A stretch of 64,000 nucleotides of DNA from Paenibacillus caseinilyticus (lineage in GTDB: Bacteria; Bacillota; Bacilli; Paenibacillales; NBRC-103111): contig NZ_JAQAGY010000001.1 of NCBI RefSeq assembly GCF_027533645.1, positions 124,001 through 188,000 on the forward strand, given 5' to 3'. Position numbers and translations under genes: made by a program. Under the pieces are notes generated by a model. The model was not told the origin of the DNA, did no database searches, and saw only the letters and a list, made by a program, of their open reading frames with translations. Below are positions 43,627 through 51,827 of the stretch, in pieces. The first letter of the stretch is position 1; each line of letters starts with the position of its first letter.

Positions 43627-44622
43627 ATGCGAAAGTGGGTCAAATACGTTATAGCGGGTCTTATCGCAGCGGCCGGAGCGGCAGGGCTTCTTTACCGTGA
43701 GCTGCAGCCATCCCGGCATTTTGAGGAGAAACAGCACCCGGTGGTCGCCTCCCCCGCGGCGGATCTTCCGGATTCGGCCTCTGCTTCCGCAGGCGGGCAG
43801 CCGCAGCCGACGCCCGAGCAGCCGAAGGAGCCCCAAGCCGAAGAGGACCATTCCGGCAATTTTAACGTCCTCATCCTCGGCCTCGATACCCTCGGGCAGC
43901 AGTCTTCGAGGTCGGATGTCATTATGCTCAGCCGCGTCAAACCGCAGGAGCGCAAAGTTAACATGGTCTCGATCCCGAGAGACACCCGGGTTCAGCTTCC
44001 CGGCATCGGACTGACCAAAGTCAACCATGCTCATTTTATGGCTGAATTGAAGGGCGGCAGCGAAGCGGGCACGGATGCCTCCATCCAGGCGGTAAGCAAC
44101 CTGCTTCAGGTTCCTGTCCATTACTATGTCAAAATGAATTTTAAAGGCTTCGTCGATTTCATCGACGAGATCGGCGGCGTGGATATCGAGATCCCGGCCG
44201 ACATCTACTTGTCGACGCTCGGACAGCCTCTGTCCGCCGGCAGACAACACTTCGACGGATGGAAGGCCTTGGCCTTCGTAAGGGAACGCTATTCGCTCGA
44301 TAACGGCGACTTCGGCCGGCAGGCCGACCAGTCGGCCCTGGTCCGCGCGGTGGTCCAGAAGCTGCTCTCCCCCGAACGCCTGCCCGATCTTCCGGGTCTG
44401 ATCAAGAAAGCCAAGCAGAACGTGATCGACACTAATCTCTCCGACAGCGACATTATCTCGCTCACGCTCATGTTCAAGGATTTGATGCCCGAGGACATGG
44501 TACACGTGCAGCTGCCCGGCCACCCCCTTACCGCGCAGGATCCGCTGGTCGGCCAGCCTCTCTGGTACTGGGAACCGGATCTAGCGGAAGTCCGCAGCAT
44601 CGGCAGTCAATATCTGCGCTAA
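43627..44622 (+). CDS. LytR-CpsA-Psr family glycopolymer transferase
   Basis: 331 residues. An N-terminal membrane anchor (YVIAGLIAAAGAAGLLY), an extracellular Pro/Glu/Gln-rich spacer to about residue 80, then the LCP domain: NVLILGLDTLGQQSSRSDVI, SIPRDTRVQLP with the pyrophosphate-binding Arg, KVNHAHFMA, and FVDFIDEIGGVDIEIP. LCP enzymes attach teichoic acids or other anionic polymers to peptidoglycan outside the cell. ATG at 43627 with AGGTG six bases upstream; a GTG at 43618 is possible. A terminator follows. Confidence 0.93.
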   Translation: MRKWVKYVIAGLIAAAGAAGLLYRELQPSRHFEEKQHPVVASPAADLPDSASASAGGQPQPTPEQPKEPQAEEDHSGNFNVLILGLDTLGQQSSRSDVIMLSRVKPQERKVNMVSIPRDTRVQLPGIGLTKVNHAHFMAELKGGSEAGTDASIQAVSNLLQVPVHYYVKMNFKGFVDFIDEIGGVDIEIPADIYLSTLGQPLSAGRQHFDGWKALAFVRERYSLDNGDFGRQADQSALVRAVVQKLLSPERLPDLPGLIKKAKQNVIDTNLSDSDIISLTLMFKDLMPEDMVHVQLPGHPLTAQDPLVGQPLWYWEPDLAEVRSIGSQYLR

Positions 44623-44631
44623 CTAGTAAGA

Positions 44632-44665
44632 AGAAGCCGTCTCCCTTGAGGGGAACGGCTTCTTT
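44632..44665 (+). terminator. Terminator of the LCP gene
   Basis: AGAAGCCGT/ACGGCTTCT stem followed by TTG, ten bases after the stop. The minus strand gives TTCTTCTTAC after the stem, so it may also stop the small gene on that side. Confidence 0.85.
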
Positions 44666-44680
44666 GCTGCGCAAGAGTTA

Positions 44681-44782
44681 CTAACCGATCCAACGGCTGA
44701 TCCCCCAGATGATGAGCGCCCAGATCGGAAGCGTAAACAAAATTCCATACACCGTCCCCTTCAAAGCCGAGCCTTCCCTCAT
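44681..44782 (-). CDS. Small membrane protein, 33 residues
   Basis: The ATG at 44782 has GGGAGG eight bases upstream. After MREGSALKGTVYG comes one membrane helix (ILFTLPIWALIIWGI) and a short tail SRWIG, then TAG. An ATG seven codons earlier (44803) is in frame but lacks a site. No family recognised; the helix and a good ribosome site argue it is translated. Confidence 0.55.
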   Translation of the reverse strand: MREGSALKGTVYGILFTLPIWALIIWGISRWIG

Positions 44783-44940
44783 CCGCCCCGCCTCCCGAGC
44801 CATTATGGTCTAACAGTATATGCGCGGCCGCACCCCGGTATGACGGCTCCCGCAGATGCACGGGCACGGTACGAACGCCTAGCGCGCCCGCATCATCTTT
44901 TGTACAAGAGCTCATATACTCCTCTTAGGAGGGATGTAAC

Positions 44941-45161
44941 GTGGTGATTCTGCAAATCCTGACGGGCATACTGCTGGCGGTGCTGTTCTGGAAGCTCGTG
45001 GAGTTCACGGTTCATGTCCTGCTGATGTCGATCGGGCTGTTTTTCTTGCTGTCGTTGTGTTCCCGGGTGTCCTGCTCCTGCTGGGAAGCCTGCTGCTTCT
45101 CGTCGTCAGTCTTTTCGCTACCTTGGGGCTGCTGTGTATCGGCGCTTTCTTCCGCTCCTAG
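44941..45161 (+). pseudogene. Small hydrophobic membrane protein with an apparent one-base deletion
   Basis: The GTG at 44941 has AGGAGG ahead of it and opens VILQILTGILLAVLFWKLVEF, then a second helix. In this frame the sequence soon becomes Cys/Ser/Pro-rich nonsense. One frame over it continues as hydrophobic LAVVVFPGVLLLLGSLLLLVV (cut) up to LLCIGAFFRS and TAG at 45159-45161. One extra T in the five-T run at 45040-45044 would join both halves into a 73-residue two- or three-helix protein. This is a true mutation, a sequencing error or a slippage site. Family unknown. Confidence 0.6.
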
Positions 45162-45379
45162 CCTTCCCGGATCGCCCTCAGGGCCATGGAAGCCCAGGTT
45201 TCCGCTTCTTCCTCCGTCTTCTGGCAGGGCACGTCGAACAAATGCGTCCCCGCACCGGGGGAGTTCAGGTCTCTCATGACGACCTCTCCTTTGACTCCCT
45301 CGCCTTCGGCATACAGTTTGAGGATATAGTCCTTCTCGAGTTCCACGCTGCGCCAAGATTGTTCATCCCTGCGTTCCAT
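45158..45379 (-). CDS. Small conserved-looking protein, 73 residues
   Basis: The ATG at 45379 has AGGAGG seven bases upstream. The acidic product includes WRSVELEKDYILKLYAEGEG, a VVMRDLNSPGAGTHLFDVP strand pair and a helical end EEEAETWASMALRAIREG. Soluble, no signal. It follows cbiZ by 92 bases on the same strand and may belong to its operon; its stop overlaps the opposite small gene by four bases. Function unknown. Confidence 0.65.
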   Translation of the reverse strand: MERRDEQSWRSVELEKDYILKLYAEGEGVKGEVVMRDLNSPGAGTHLFDVPCQKTEEEAETWASMALRAIREG

Positions 45380-45471
45380 GCGGATGCCTCCTGTCCATTG
45401 GTCTGTTCTTCCTCTTCCGTCCGATTCCCCTGCTTCGCGCTCACTCATAGAGTGTACGGCTTCCGGCGCTC

Positions 45472-46200
45472 TCATTCCTTCACCATCCGGTCGCCGCGAT
45501 TCAAACACCTCGCCGCCGACTCGACCGCCGCTTCATATACAGTGCGGGAGATCGCATACCCGAGGTTCGTCGAAATGCCCGCATAGCGGTGGCGCTCTCC
45601 CTGCTGCAGCGAAGCGATCATGACGGCATCCGTCGATGTGCCGGTGGCGGTCAGCCCGCAGTCCTCCAGCCTGACATCGAGGTCTTGGAGCGCTGCAGTC
45701 TTGGCTTCCGTAGCGGTAATGACCGCGTTCACGAAAGCGGCGTCAGTCAAGTACCCATCGATGACCACGATGATATTGATCGTCCCCGGATTCCCCGGGT
45801 ACAGCAACGATTCATCGCATTCCCTGCCGCCGCGGATTCGGTTGCTTAGCCCCGCTGTGACCCAGGAGCAGACGCCCCCGCCGAGGCCGAGCTCCGCATG
45901 CCGATACCCCCGGTCCCGCAGATCGGCAGCCGTCAGCAGCGCCGCGGTTTCCTCCCAGGGGGTGCCCAGCCCTTCGAGATAACTCCGCATCTCCTGAAGC
46001 GGATCTTCCGCCAGATAATGCTTCGACACTTGGCGGTTGATCAGCCGCCGGGCCGTTGTGAAGCCTTCGCCCCACATGGAGGAATTCAGCACCCGCAGAG
46101 GGGCCTCACCTTCGATAGTCAATAGGCTCTCGTACCCGTTGTCAACGAAACTGGATGACAATCCCTCGATGGGCAGCGTGGAGTACGTGGCCCTCCTCAC
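45472..46200 (-). CDS. cbiZ: Adenosylcobinamide amidohydrolase
   Basis: 242 residues matching CbiZ over its length: RVLNSSMWGEGFTTARRLINR, the AADLRD region, and TATGTSTDAVMIASLQQGE, plus VIDGYLTDAAFVNAVITATEAKTAA (cut). CbiZ removes the aminopropanol side chain from adenosylcobinamide, giving cobyric acid, so that scavenged incomplete corrinoids can enter B12 synthesis. The GTG at 46200 overlaps the stop of the upstream small gene by four bases, a coupled pair. The other cob genes are not in the window. The B12-dependent NrdJ at 26.6 kb is a consumer of the cofactor. Confidence 0.92.
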   Translation of the reverse strand: MRRATYSTLPIEGLSSSFVDNGYESLLTIEGEAPLRVLNSSMWGEGFTTARRLINRQVSKHYLAEDPLQEMRSYLEGLGTPWEETAALLTAADLRDRGYRHAELGLGGGVCSWVTAGLSNRIRGGRECDESLLYPGNPGTINIIVVIDGYLTDAAFVNAVITATEAKTAALQDLDVRLEDCGLTATGTSTDAVMIASLQQGERHRYAGISTNLGYAISRTVYEAAVESAARCLNRGDRMVKE

Positions 46201-46427
46201 TGTTCCTCCCCGTCCGGGAACAGCTCGGCCCTGGTCTCGATATATGGCTGGTACACATAACTGCGGTCCAGCTTGACGACTTTGCGCGTGCGCTTGCGGA
46301 TCATGACGGTCTCGTCATCCCAGGCCACGACATAGCCCCTGACGTCATTGGTCCGGTCGGCGTCCCGTACGATTCGAAGGAGGGTGCCGTCCAGCCGGTA
46401 TTTGTCCAATTCTTCGTCGGTAATCAT
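46197..46427 (-). CDS. Small protein of unknown function, 76 residues
   Basis: MITDEELDKYRLDGTLLRIV opens a compact, mainly beta protein with GYVVAWDDETVMIRKRTRKVV (cut) and YVYQPYIETRAELFPDGEEQ at the end; the middle reads like a small SH3- or Sm-like barrel. The ATG at 46427 has AAAGG upstream at 11 bases; earlier in-frame starts reach into the opposite gene. Overlaps cbiZ by four bases, so it is the first gene of that operon. No direct link to cobalamin can be shown. Confidence 0.65.
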   Translation of the reverse strand: MITDEELDKYRLDGTLLRIVRDADRTNDVRGYVVAWDDETVMIRKRTRKVVKLDRSYVYQPYIETRAELFPDGEEQ

Positions 46428-46521
46428 CCCTATTCCCGCCTTTCCTTTGTTATAAGAATACACCAAATGGGGGATACAATAAACAGAAGCATGAGACGGC
46501 AATACAGAGGGGGCATGAAGC

Positions 46522-46845
46522 GTGGACAAGAAAACCTTTTACATCACCGTAGGGTCCGGCGAGATCCTCGAGCCCTCCAATACGATCGGCAATTTCGATT
46601 TCGAGATTGAGGCGACAGAGGAAGAGATTGACCAGCTTACCGATCTATTCGAGGACCAGGAGCTCGCGGGAGAAGACACGGCTATACGTGCTCATATCCC
46701 TTACCGCCTGTATCATAACGATAAGGAAAATGACGCCTACGACGCTAACCTGCAGGAAATTTACCGTATGCTGCACAAGCTCGGCACCCAGGAGACCCGG
46801 CAGCATATCGAGTCAATGAACATCCTCGGCGAGCAGGCGCCCTAA
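46522..46845 (+). CDS. Hypothetical protein, 107 residues
   Basis: The GTG at 46522 has AGGGGG eight bases upstream. Acidic and soluble: FYITVGSGEILEPS, FDFEIEATEEEIDQLTDLFED (cut), PYRLYHNDKENDAYDANLQE (cut) and a helical end LHKLGTQETRQHIESMNIL. It looks like one alpha/beta domain and I do not recognise the family. It is divergent from the cbiZ operon and has its own terminator. Confidence 0.7.
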   Translation: MDKKTFYITVGSGEILEPSNTIGNFDFEIEATEEEIDQLTDLFEDQELAGEDTAIRAHIPYRLYHNDKENDAYDANLQEIYRMLHKLGTQETRQHIESMNILGEQAP

Positions 46846-46860
46846 CAAGATAAACGGCTT

Positions 46861-46882
46861 CGCCGTCCTTTAAAGGACGGCG
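46861..46882 (+). terminator. Terminator after the 107-residue protein gene
   Basis: A perfect palindrome with the core CGTCCTTTAAAGGACG and GC ends, followed by GCGTTTATTAG. The same core recurs in the palindrome at 62330-62371. Confidence 0.75.
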
Positions 46883-46994
46883 CGCGTTTATTAGAATATA
46901 AGATTACAAGATCGAGCTCCAGTGAGAGTATTTGTACAAAAAAGAACCTGTGTCGCCGGCATGCCGGGGAACAGGTTCTATCGTTAGCTCTATA

Positions 46995-47318
46995 TTAGCC
47001 TACATGCTCGCGGGAGTCGTTGGTTTCAAACCAGAAATCCAGTACTTTGCTGGACATCACCCGCTTGTTGATATAATCGATCTGCTGTTCCGTGAACTGC
47101 TCTTCCCACGAAACGTCGAGTTCTTTGCACAGCTTCACAACGGTGAGCAGCTCGGACCAGGCGACATACCGTTTGTACCAAAAGAATTGTGGATGCTCAA
47201 TCATATAGGGATACAGATCATCGAAATCCGTATGTTTACAATCCAGGGCACGTTCAAAATGGTTCTTGGCCTCATTCAACTTCGTAACGAAAAAATCAAC
47301 CGGAATTTCTTTCCCCAT
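46995..47318 (-). CDS. Hypothetical protein, 107 residues
   Basis: The ATG at 47318 has GGGAGGT nine bases upstream. A helical, aromatic-rich soluble protein: IPVDFFVTKLNEAKNHFERAL (cut), HPQFFWYKRYVAWSELLTVV, LDVSWEEQFTEQQIDYINKR and VLDFWFETNDS. Not recognised. It follows xpt on the same strand, 222 bases downstream. Confidence 0.7.
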   Translation of the reverse strand: MGKEIPVDFFVTKLNEAKNHFERALDCKHTDFDDLYPYMIEHPQFFWYKRYVAWSELLTVVKLCKELDVSWEEQFTEQQIDYINKRVMSSKVLDFWFETNDSREHVG

Positions 47319-47427
47319 GCTAGCTGCACCTCCCTTGTTAGTCAAGCAACAATCCTTATTGCATCAATACCCTGCTTACGGCTACAGTGATCCGACAGTC
47401 ACGCTACCCCGCTCAGCTAATGGCTTG

Positions 47428-47482
47428 TATAATAGCAAACCTATGACAGGACATCAATATCCAGTCGCTTACTGCTATTATA
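47428..47482. promoter_or_regulatory. Inverted repeat built from two TATAAT-like arms
   Basis: TATAATAGCA (47428-47437) and TGCTATTATA (47473-47482) are exact inverse copies 35 bases apart, between xpt and the 107-residue protein gene. Each arm contains a -10-like hexamer, so it could hold promoters on both strands or an operator; -35 matches are weak. Confidence 0.35.
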
Positions 47483-47540
47483 AATGAAAACGACTTCGGA
47501 TGGAAGGCTTCGTCCCACAAACCCCTGCGGCCAAATCTTG

Positions 47541-48110
47541 TTATTCGAACTCGATCCGCCCGCCCGCAAGCGAAGATATTCTCACGAGTGACTCGACACG
47601 GACGCCAGACTCCCGAATCGTCCGTCCGCCGGCCTGGAACGACTTCTCCACGGCAATACCCAAGCCCAGGAGCTCCGCCCCCGAGCGGCGGATAATGCGG
47701 ATCAGGCCGCGGGCCGCGTCCCCATTGGCAATGAAGTCATCGATGAGCACGACACGGTCGGTCTCGTTCAAGAACTCTTTACCCACCATAATATCCGTTA
47801 CAAACCCTTTGGTGAACGACGGCACCCGTTCACAGTACATTTCGGCATCCGCATTCAGCGTTTTTTTGCGTCTGGCGAACACCATCGGCACGCCAAGCTC
47901 CTGGGCTGCGGCGAACGCAATCGGAATACCCGAAGATTCGATCGTCAGGATCTTGGTTACGCCCTGCTCGCGGTAGAGTCTGGCGAACTCCCGTCCCATC
48001 TCCGTCGTAAGCTTGGGGTCAACCGCATGGTTCAGAATCGCATCCAGCTTGATGACCTCATCCGATACCACCACGCCCACTTCGCGAATCTTTTGTTTCA
48101 ATTGTTCCAT
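47541..48110 (-). CDS. xpt: Xanthine phosphoribosyltransferase
   Basis: 189 residues. It converts xanthine and PRPP to XMP for purine salvage. The PRPP loop is VVLIDDFIANGDAARGLI, and the purine-binding IESSGIPIAFAAAQELGVPMV (cut) matches Xpt. The ATG at 48110 has AAGGAG eight bases upstream. In B. subtilis a purine riboswitch precedes xpt-pbuX; here I find no such aptamer in the 300 bases upstream and no pbuX follows. Confidence 0.95.
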   Translation of the reverse strand: MEQLKQKIREVGVVVSDEVIKLDAILNHAVDPKLTTEMGREFARLYREQGVTKILTIESSGIPIAFAAAQELGVPMVFARRKKTLNADAEMYCERVPSFTKGFVTDIMVGKEFLNETDRVVLIDDFIANGDAARGLIRIIRRSGAELLGLGIAVEKSFQAGGRTIRESGVRVESLVRISSLAGGRIEFE

Positions 48111-48345
48111 TCTTGTTTCTCCTTCCGCACTTCAACCTTATTCGTAAACTTATCATAACGCCAGCGGGGGTTTCAAGTACCGTCTGCCGGGAAGTTTCCT
48201 CCAGTCCGGTGCAACTTTCCTGTTTTAACCCTCGTCGAATAGGGTAATAGGCAAGAAAGATCGTGCTTCCTCAAGCATTCGGCATGTTGAAAATGAAAAC
48301 AGAGCGCCAGCTTTCATTTTGGCCGGATTCGGGCCGATTTGCTCT

Positions 48346-48374
48346 TTGAGTCGCGGAGCCGGACAGAGTATGAT
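48346..48374 (+). promoter_or_regulatory. Promoter of the lipoprotein gene at 48424
   Basis: TTGAGT (48346-48351), 17 bases, TATGAT (48369-48374). The rest of the 310-base gap from 48111 holds no credible gene. Confidence 0.65.
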
Positions 48375-48423
48375 TAGATAGTCTATCTTGACAGAGCACT
48401 TCTGAACGGAAAGGAAGTTCGTG

Positions 48424-49146
48424 ATGACCAGAAAGAGAGCCTTCACCGGTTTCTTGTCCGTCTTGACCATAGCTTCATTGGCTGCGGCCAGCTGCCAGAA
48501 CGGCAGCAGCCGCGTCTCCGAATCGGCTCCTCAGCCCGGACCGGAGTCCCCTGCGGCCCAGCCGTCCCGGTCGGTCGTCCTCGACCTGCCTGCAGGCCCG
48601 CCGGCCCCTGAACTTCCGGCCGCCGCCGCAGCCCCCGAAGACAAGGTATCGCTGGCGAGCAACACGGAGACAACGGCGGGGGCCGGGAATACTCCCCCAT
48701 CCAAAGAAACCAAAAGCAAGTCCGCCGCGGCGGACAAACCCAAGATCGAAATCAAATCGCCGTACACCGAGACGAACCCGACCCTCCTCGGCTTGACGCT
48801 GAAGACGGGGGCCGATGAGATTACCGGAAAATTCGGCAAGCCCAAAGAAACTTTCGTGATGGAAGACGATGCCGATCCGATTACCGTATATGACTATACC
48901 GACTTCCTCATCGGATTCAACGGCCAGAACCAGCTCCACTTCGTGGACGTGCGCAGCGGGGACGTCAATCCCGGGCTTAACGGGCTGAAGCTGGGCGACC
49001 CCGTGGCGAACGTATACGAGGCTCTGGGCAAACCGGACGCCAATACAACCTACGTGCTCACCTACAAAGCGACGGGGGCCATCCTCAAGCTCGATATTGA
49101 TCCCAAAACCCAGAAAGTCAATTCCATCAAGCTTTTTGCGGAATAG
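48424..49146 (+). CDS. Lipoprotein of unknown function
   Basis: 240 residues. Signal peptide ending in LAAASC, a probable lipobox. A long Pro/Ala/Ser/Lys-rich linker (about residues 25-115) leads to a C-terminal domain of about 120 residues: LLGLTLKTGADEITGKFGKP, then KLGDPVANVYEALGKPDANT, two copies of the same alpha/beta motif, similar to the DUF4309-like fold found in Bacillus surface proteins. The ATG at 48424 has GGAAG six bases upstream. Role unknown; the linker suggests crossing the cell wall. Confidence 0.75.
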   Translation: MTRKRAFTGFLSVLTIASLAAASCQNGSSRVSESAPQPGPESPAAQPSRSVVLDLPAGPPAPELPAAAAAPEDKVSLASNTETTAGAGNTPPSKETKSKSAAADKPKIEIKSPYTETNPTLLGLTLKTGADEITGKFGKPKETFVMEDDADPITVYDYTDFLIGFNGQNQLHFVDVRSGDVNPGLNGLKLGDPVANVYEALGKPDANTTYVLTYKATGAILKLDIDPKTQKVNSIKLFAE

Positions 49147-49184
49147 CGGACCGGCTGGCTAAGATCAAACAATTAATTTGAGAG

Positions 49185-49228
49185 AGCAAAAAAGCCTTGA
49201 CCGGGCTTCCGGTCAAGGCTTTTTTGCT
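49185..49228. terminator. Bidirectional terminator between convergent genes
   Basis: A perfect 18-bp stem (AGCAAAAAAGCCTTGACC and its complement) with an eight-base loop. T-runs lie on both strands, so it ends the lipoprotein gene and the DedA gene. Confidence 0.95.
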
Positions 49229-49281
49229 GTATTCACACTGGGCTGTCATAAGAGGAGCCGCCGCATATGGCCGGTCTCCCC

Positions 49282-49908
49282 TCACTCCGGAGAGGAGGAG
49301 CCGTAAGCCGACTTTTTGCGGCGCCGGTAGCGGAGGAACGCAAATACGCCTGCAGCAAGGATAAGAATGAGTACGATGGGAAGTGCCATATGATGATGAA
49401 GCCCACGAAGCAGCAGCAGCGCATTGGCGCCGATGACATGTCCAAGCGTAAGGAACGTCGTGACCCATACGAGGGCGCCGGTCCCTGCATACAACAAGTA
49501 ACGCCAAATTCCCACATTGCTGACCCCGGCCAAATAACAGGTAAAGTGACGTACCCCCGGCACGTAATAACCGAAGAAAACGGCCCACATGCCGTATTTC
49601 TTGAACCAGCCTTCCGCGATCGCAAGGCGCTCCGGCGTCAGCTTGACCCACCGGCCGTACTTGTAGAGGAACGGCTTGCCCACCGTCCGCCCGAGGGTAT
49701 AACTGACCATCATCCCCGTCATCGCCCCAAAGAATGTGACGACCAGCGTAGGGCCAAAATGCAGCACGGGATCCCGGGCTGCCGTCAAGGTGCCCACGGT
49801 CGTCATCAGAATTTCATCTGGTACCGGAACGCCGACGATTCCCAATGCCAGCAGACCGTACAGCGCAATGTAACCGTAATGGTCTATATACTGCAGAAGA
49901 TGCTCCAC
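49282..49908 (-). CDS. DedA-family membrane protein
   Basis: 208 residues from the GTG at 49908 (GGAG nine bases upstream); a TTG at 49926 is possible but lacks a site. About five to six membrane segments with the DedA hallmarks GIVGVPVPDEILMTT, FFGAMTGMMVSYTLGR, and GYYVPGVRHFTCYLAGV, the F-x-R-x-hydrophobic-P region being represented by YYVPGVRH. DedA proteins are linked to lipid-carrier flipping and membrane potential. A basic tail (RYRRRKKS) ends the protein. Confidence 0.92.
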   Translation of the reverse strand: MEHLLQYIDHYGYIALYGLLALGIVGVPVPDEILMTTVGTLTAARDPVLHFGPTLVVTFFGAMTGMMVSYTLGRTVGKPFLYKYGRWVKLTPERLAIAEGWFKKYGMWAVFFGYYVPGVRHFTCYLAGVSNVGIWRYLLYAGTGALVWVTTFLTLGHVIGANALLLLRGLHHHMALPIVLILILAAGVFAFLRYRRRKKSAYGSSSPE

Positions 49909-50101
49909 TCTGACACGCTCCAGCAATTTTTTCGATAGTAGAAGGGCCCTTGTCGAAACTTGTACCCTTCTTCCCCATTGTATCAGAAAACACCCGAAAG
50001 CCCAAGCTCACCTCCTGCCCCCTGAAGAAAAGGCATGAGGCTTGCCTCCCATTCATAGGTTGTATAGTAAGCTCAGGTCGGCGAGGAGGACTCTTGTACG
50101 C

Positions 50102-51148
50102 ATGAAAAAATGGACGGGCGTCTTGCAGGTCAGTTTTACCTATGTAGGCACGGTGGTTGGCGCCGGCTTCGCAACCGGCCAAGAGATACTCCAGTTCTTC
50201 ACCCGCTACGGATGGATGGCCACGTTCACCATCGGCTTGTCCACGTTCCTGTTCATATGGATCGGCATCAAACTGATGATTCTTGCAAGCGAGGTTGGCG
50301 CCAAATCCTATGAAGATCTCAACAAGCTGCTCTTCGGCGAGAAGGCGGGCGGATGGGTCTCCCTGCTCACGCTGATCTCCCTGTTCGGCGTCTCGACGGT
50401 CATGCTCGCAGGGTCCGGGGCCGTCTTCTCGGAACAGCTCGGCTTCCCCCACCAGCTCGGTCTGCTGCTCACCTTGGCGCTGGCTTACGTACTGCTCGTA
50501 CGGGGCATGGATGCCATCGTAGCGGTGAACACCGTGGTGGTCCCGCTCATGGGGGCCTTCATCTGCCTGATCGTCTGGCAGACGGTCGGCACTCCGGGCT
50601 CAGGCCGGTGGCTTACGCTGGATTCTGATTATCCCGCGGCCCGGATCTGGTTCTCTCCCCTGCTGTATGCCGCCTTCAACCTTACGATGGCCCAAGCCGT
50701 GCTCGTCCCGCTCGGGGTGCGTGTCGGGGACCGCAGTGTGCTCCGCTGGGGAGGCATTGTCGGCGGAATCTGGATCGGCATCATGCTCCTCGCCGGGCAT
50801 TATGCGCTGTCAGCCCGTATGCCCGGCATCACCCAGTTCGATATCCCGACAGGGCAGCTCATCAAGGGTGTCGGCCCCGTGCTGCAGCTGCTTTTCATTC
50901 TCGTCATCTACGGCGAAATCTTCACCACGCTGCTCTCAGACGTCTATGGCTTGGTCCTGCAGCTCGAACAGCGGACAAGATGGCCCTATCAGGTTCTGCT
51001 GCCGCTCGTGCTGCTGCTGAGCTTCGCGGTCAGCCAGTTCGGATTCAAGACGCTGCTCTCTTCGCTCTATCCCCTATTCGGACTGTTCTCCCTCGCCTGG
51101 CTGGCTCTGATGATGGTCCGGCGAAGCGGTGCTTCCGGCGCCTCCTGA
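50102..51148 (+). CDS. YkvI-family multi-pass membrane protein (APC-superfamily-like)
   Basis: 348 residues and about ten helices. VSFTYVGTVVGAGFATGQEIL (cut) near the N-terminus is the broken-helix GAGxATG pattern typical of YkvI and related amino-acid transporter-like proteins. The ATG at 50102 is 12 bases from GAGGAGG, a wide spacing. The substrate is unknown. Its last 75 bases overlap the opposite gene at 51074, tail to tail. Confidence 0.85.
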   Translation: MKKWTGVLQVSFTYVGTVVGAGFATGQEILQFFTRYGWMATFTIGLSTFLFIWIGIKLMILASEVGAKSYEDLNKLLFGEKAGGWVSLLTLISLFGVSTVMLAGSGAVFSEQLGFPHQLGLLLTLALAYVLLVRGMDAIVAVNTVVVPLMGAFICLIVWQTVGTPGSGRWLTLDSDYPAARIWFSPLLYAAFNLTMAQAVLVPLGVRVGDRSVLRWGGIVGGIWIGIMLLAGHYALSARMPGITQFDIPTGQLIKGVGPVLQLLFILVIYGEIFTTLLSDVYGLVLQLEQRTRWPYQVLLPLVLLLSFAVSQFGFKTLLSSLYPLFGLFSLAWLALMMVRRSGASGAS

Positions 51149-51517
51149 ACCCAGCACCAGGAAGAGTCGGACCGTCATCATGAACATTCCCGTGACGCAG
51201 AAGACGAAGCCGCACAGCAAGTATCCGTAGTGGTAAGGCGGGAAGGCCTCCGCATCGCGCAGCACGGCGATCAGGTCCGTGAAGAGGAACAAACCGCCCG
51301 TAAGGAACAGGAACAGAAGCATATAGTCAAAATAAGTCCACTGCCGGGGCACAGCTGCCTGCAGGTGGGGCAGAAGAGGCATCTTGACGTTCTCTGCCCC
51401 GAGGGCGGCTGCTGCCGCCGCACGTCCGGCCGACCAGACGGTCCACGCCATCCATACGGCCGCTCCGGTCATTGTCATTCCCACTATGGCGCCCATTACG
51501 GCAAGCAAGGTCATCAT
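51074..51517 (-). CDS. Three-helix membrane protein of unknown function
   Basis: 147 residues with three hydrophobic segments (VMGAIVGMTMTGAAVWMAW, YMLLFLFLTGGLFLFTDL, YGYLLCGFVFCVTGMFMMTV) and a polar C-terminal tail. Not recognised. The tail-to-tail overlap of 75 bases with ykvI is unusual; an earlier stop is not available in frame. It follows the 91-residue membrane protein gene by 34 bases, so the two are probably co-transcribed. Confidence 0.65.
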   Translation of the reverse strand: MMTLLAVMGAIVGMTMTGAAVWMAWTVWSAGRAAAAAALGAENVKMPLLPHLQAAVPRQWTYFDYMLLFLFLTGGLFLFTDLIAVLRDAEAFPPYHYGYLLCGFVFCVTGMFMMTVRLFLVLGSGGAGSTASPDHHQSQPGEGEQSE

Positions 51518-51551
51518 GCTCTCTCACACCTCGGGTTATCGGGATTGGTCG

Positions 51552-51827
51552 TTATTCATACGTAAGTCGGGCAAGCCGGTAGACCAGCCAGAGGAACATA
51601 CCGAAGACGGCTGCAGGCATCAGCAGGAGCAGCCAGGGCAGCCCCTTCGGCAGAACATGGCGGGGACTGCGCAGGAGTAAACGGATCGGCTTCGGCAAGC
51701 CCATGTCCCCTTCCAGGCGGGAGCTTGCTGCCATCGGCTCCGGCTTGGACTGCGTACGGGAGATCTTCCCCCGCTTCCACCCGTCCCGGTAAGTCAGCTC
51801 TCTGGGTGCACCATCTCCTGGTTTCAT
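51552..51827 (-). CDS. Small membrane protein, 91 residues
   Basis: The ATG at 51827 has AAAGGAG seven bases upstream. A basic cytoplasmic N-terminus of about 60 residues is followed by one helix (LPWLLLLMPAAVFGMFLWLVY) and a short end. Not recognised. It is the first of two membrane protein genes on this strand and is divergent from the SDR gene. Confidence 0.65.
   Translation of the reverse strand: MKPGDGAPRELTYRDGWKRGKISRTQSKPEPMAASSRLEGDMGLPKPIRLLLRSPRHVLPKGLPWLLLLMPAAVFGMFLWLVYRLARLTYE

Noticed and set aside
48111-48423. Purine riboswitch upstream of xpt
   Set aside because: B. subtilis xpt has one, but I find neither the conserved loop sequences nor the closing stem in this stretch on the minus strand.
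48225-48470. An 81-codon minus-strand frame upstream of xpt
   Set aside because: It overlaps the start of the opposite lipoprotein gene and has no ribosome site or recognisable motif.
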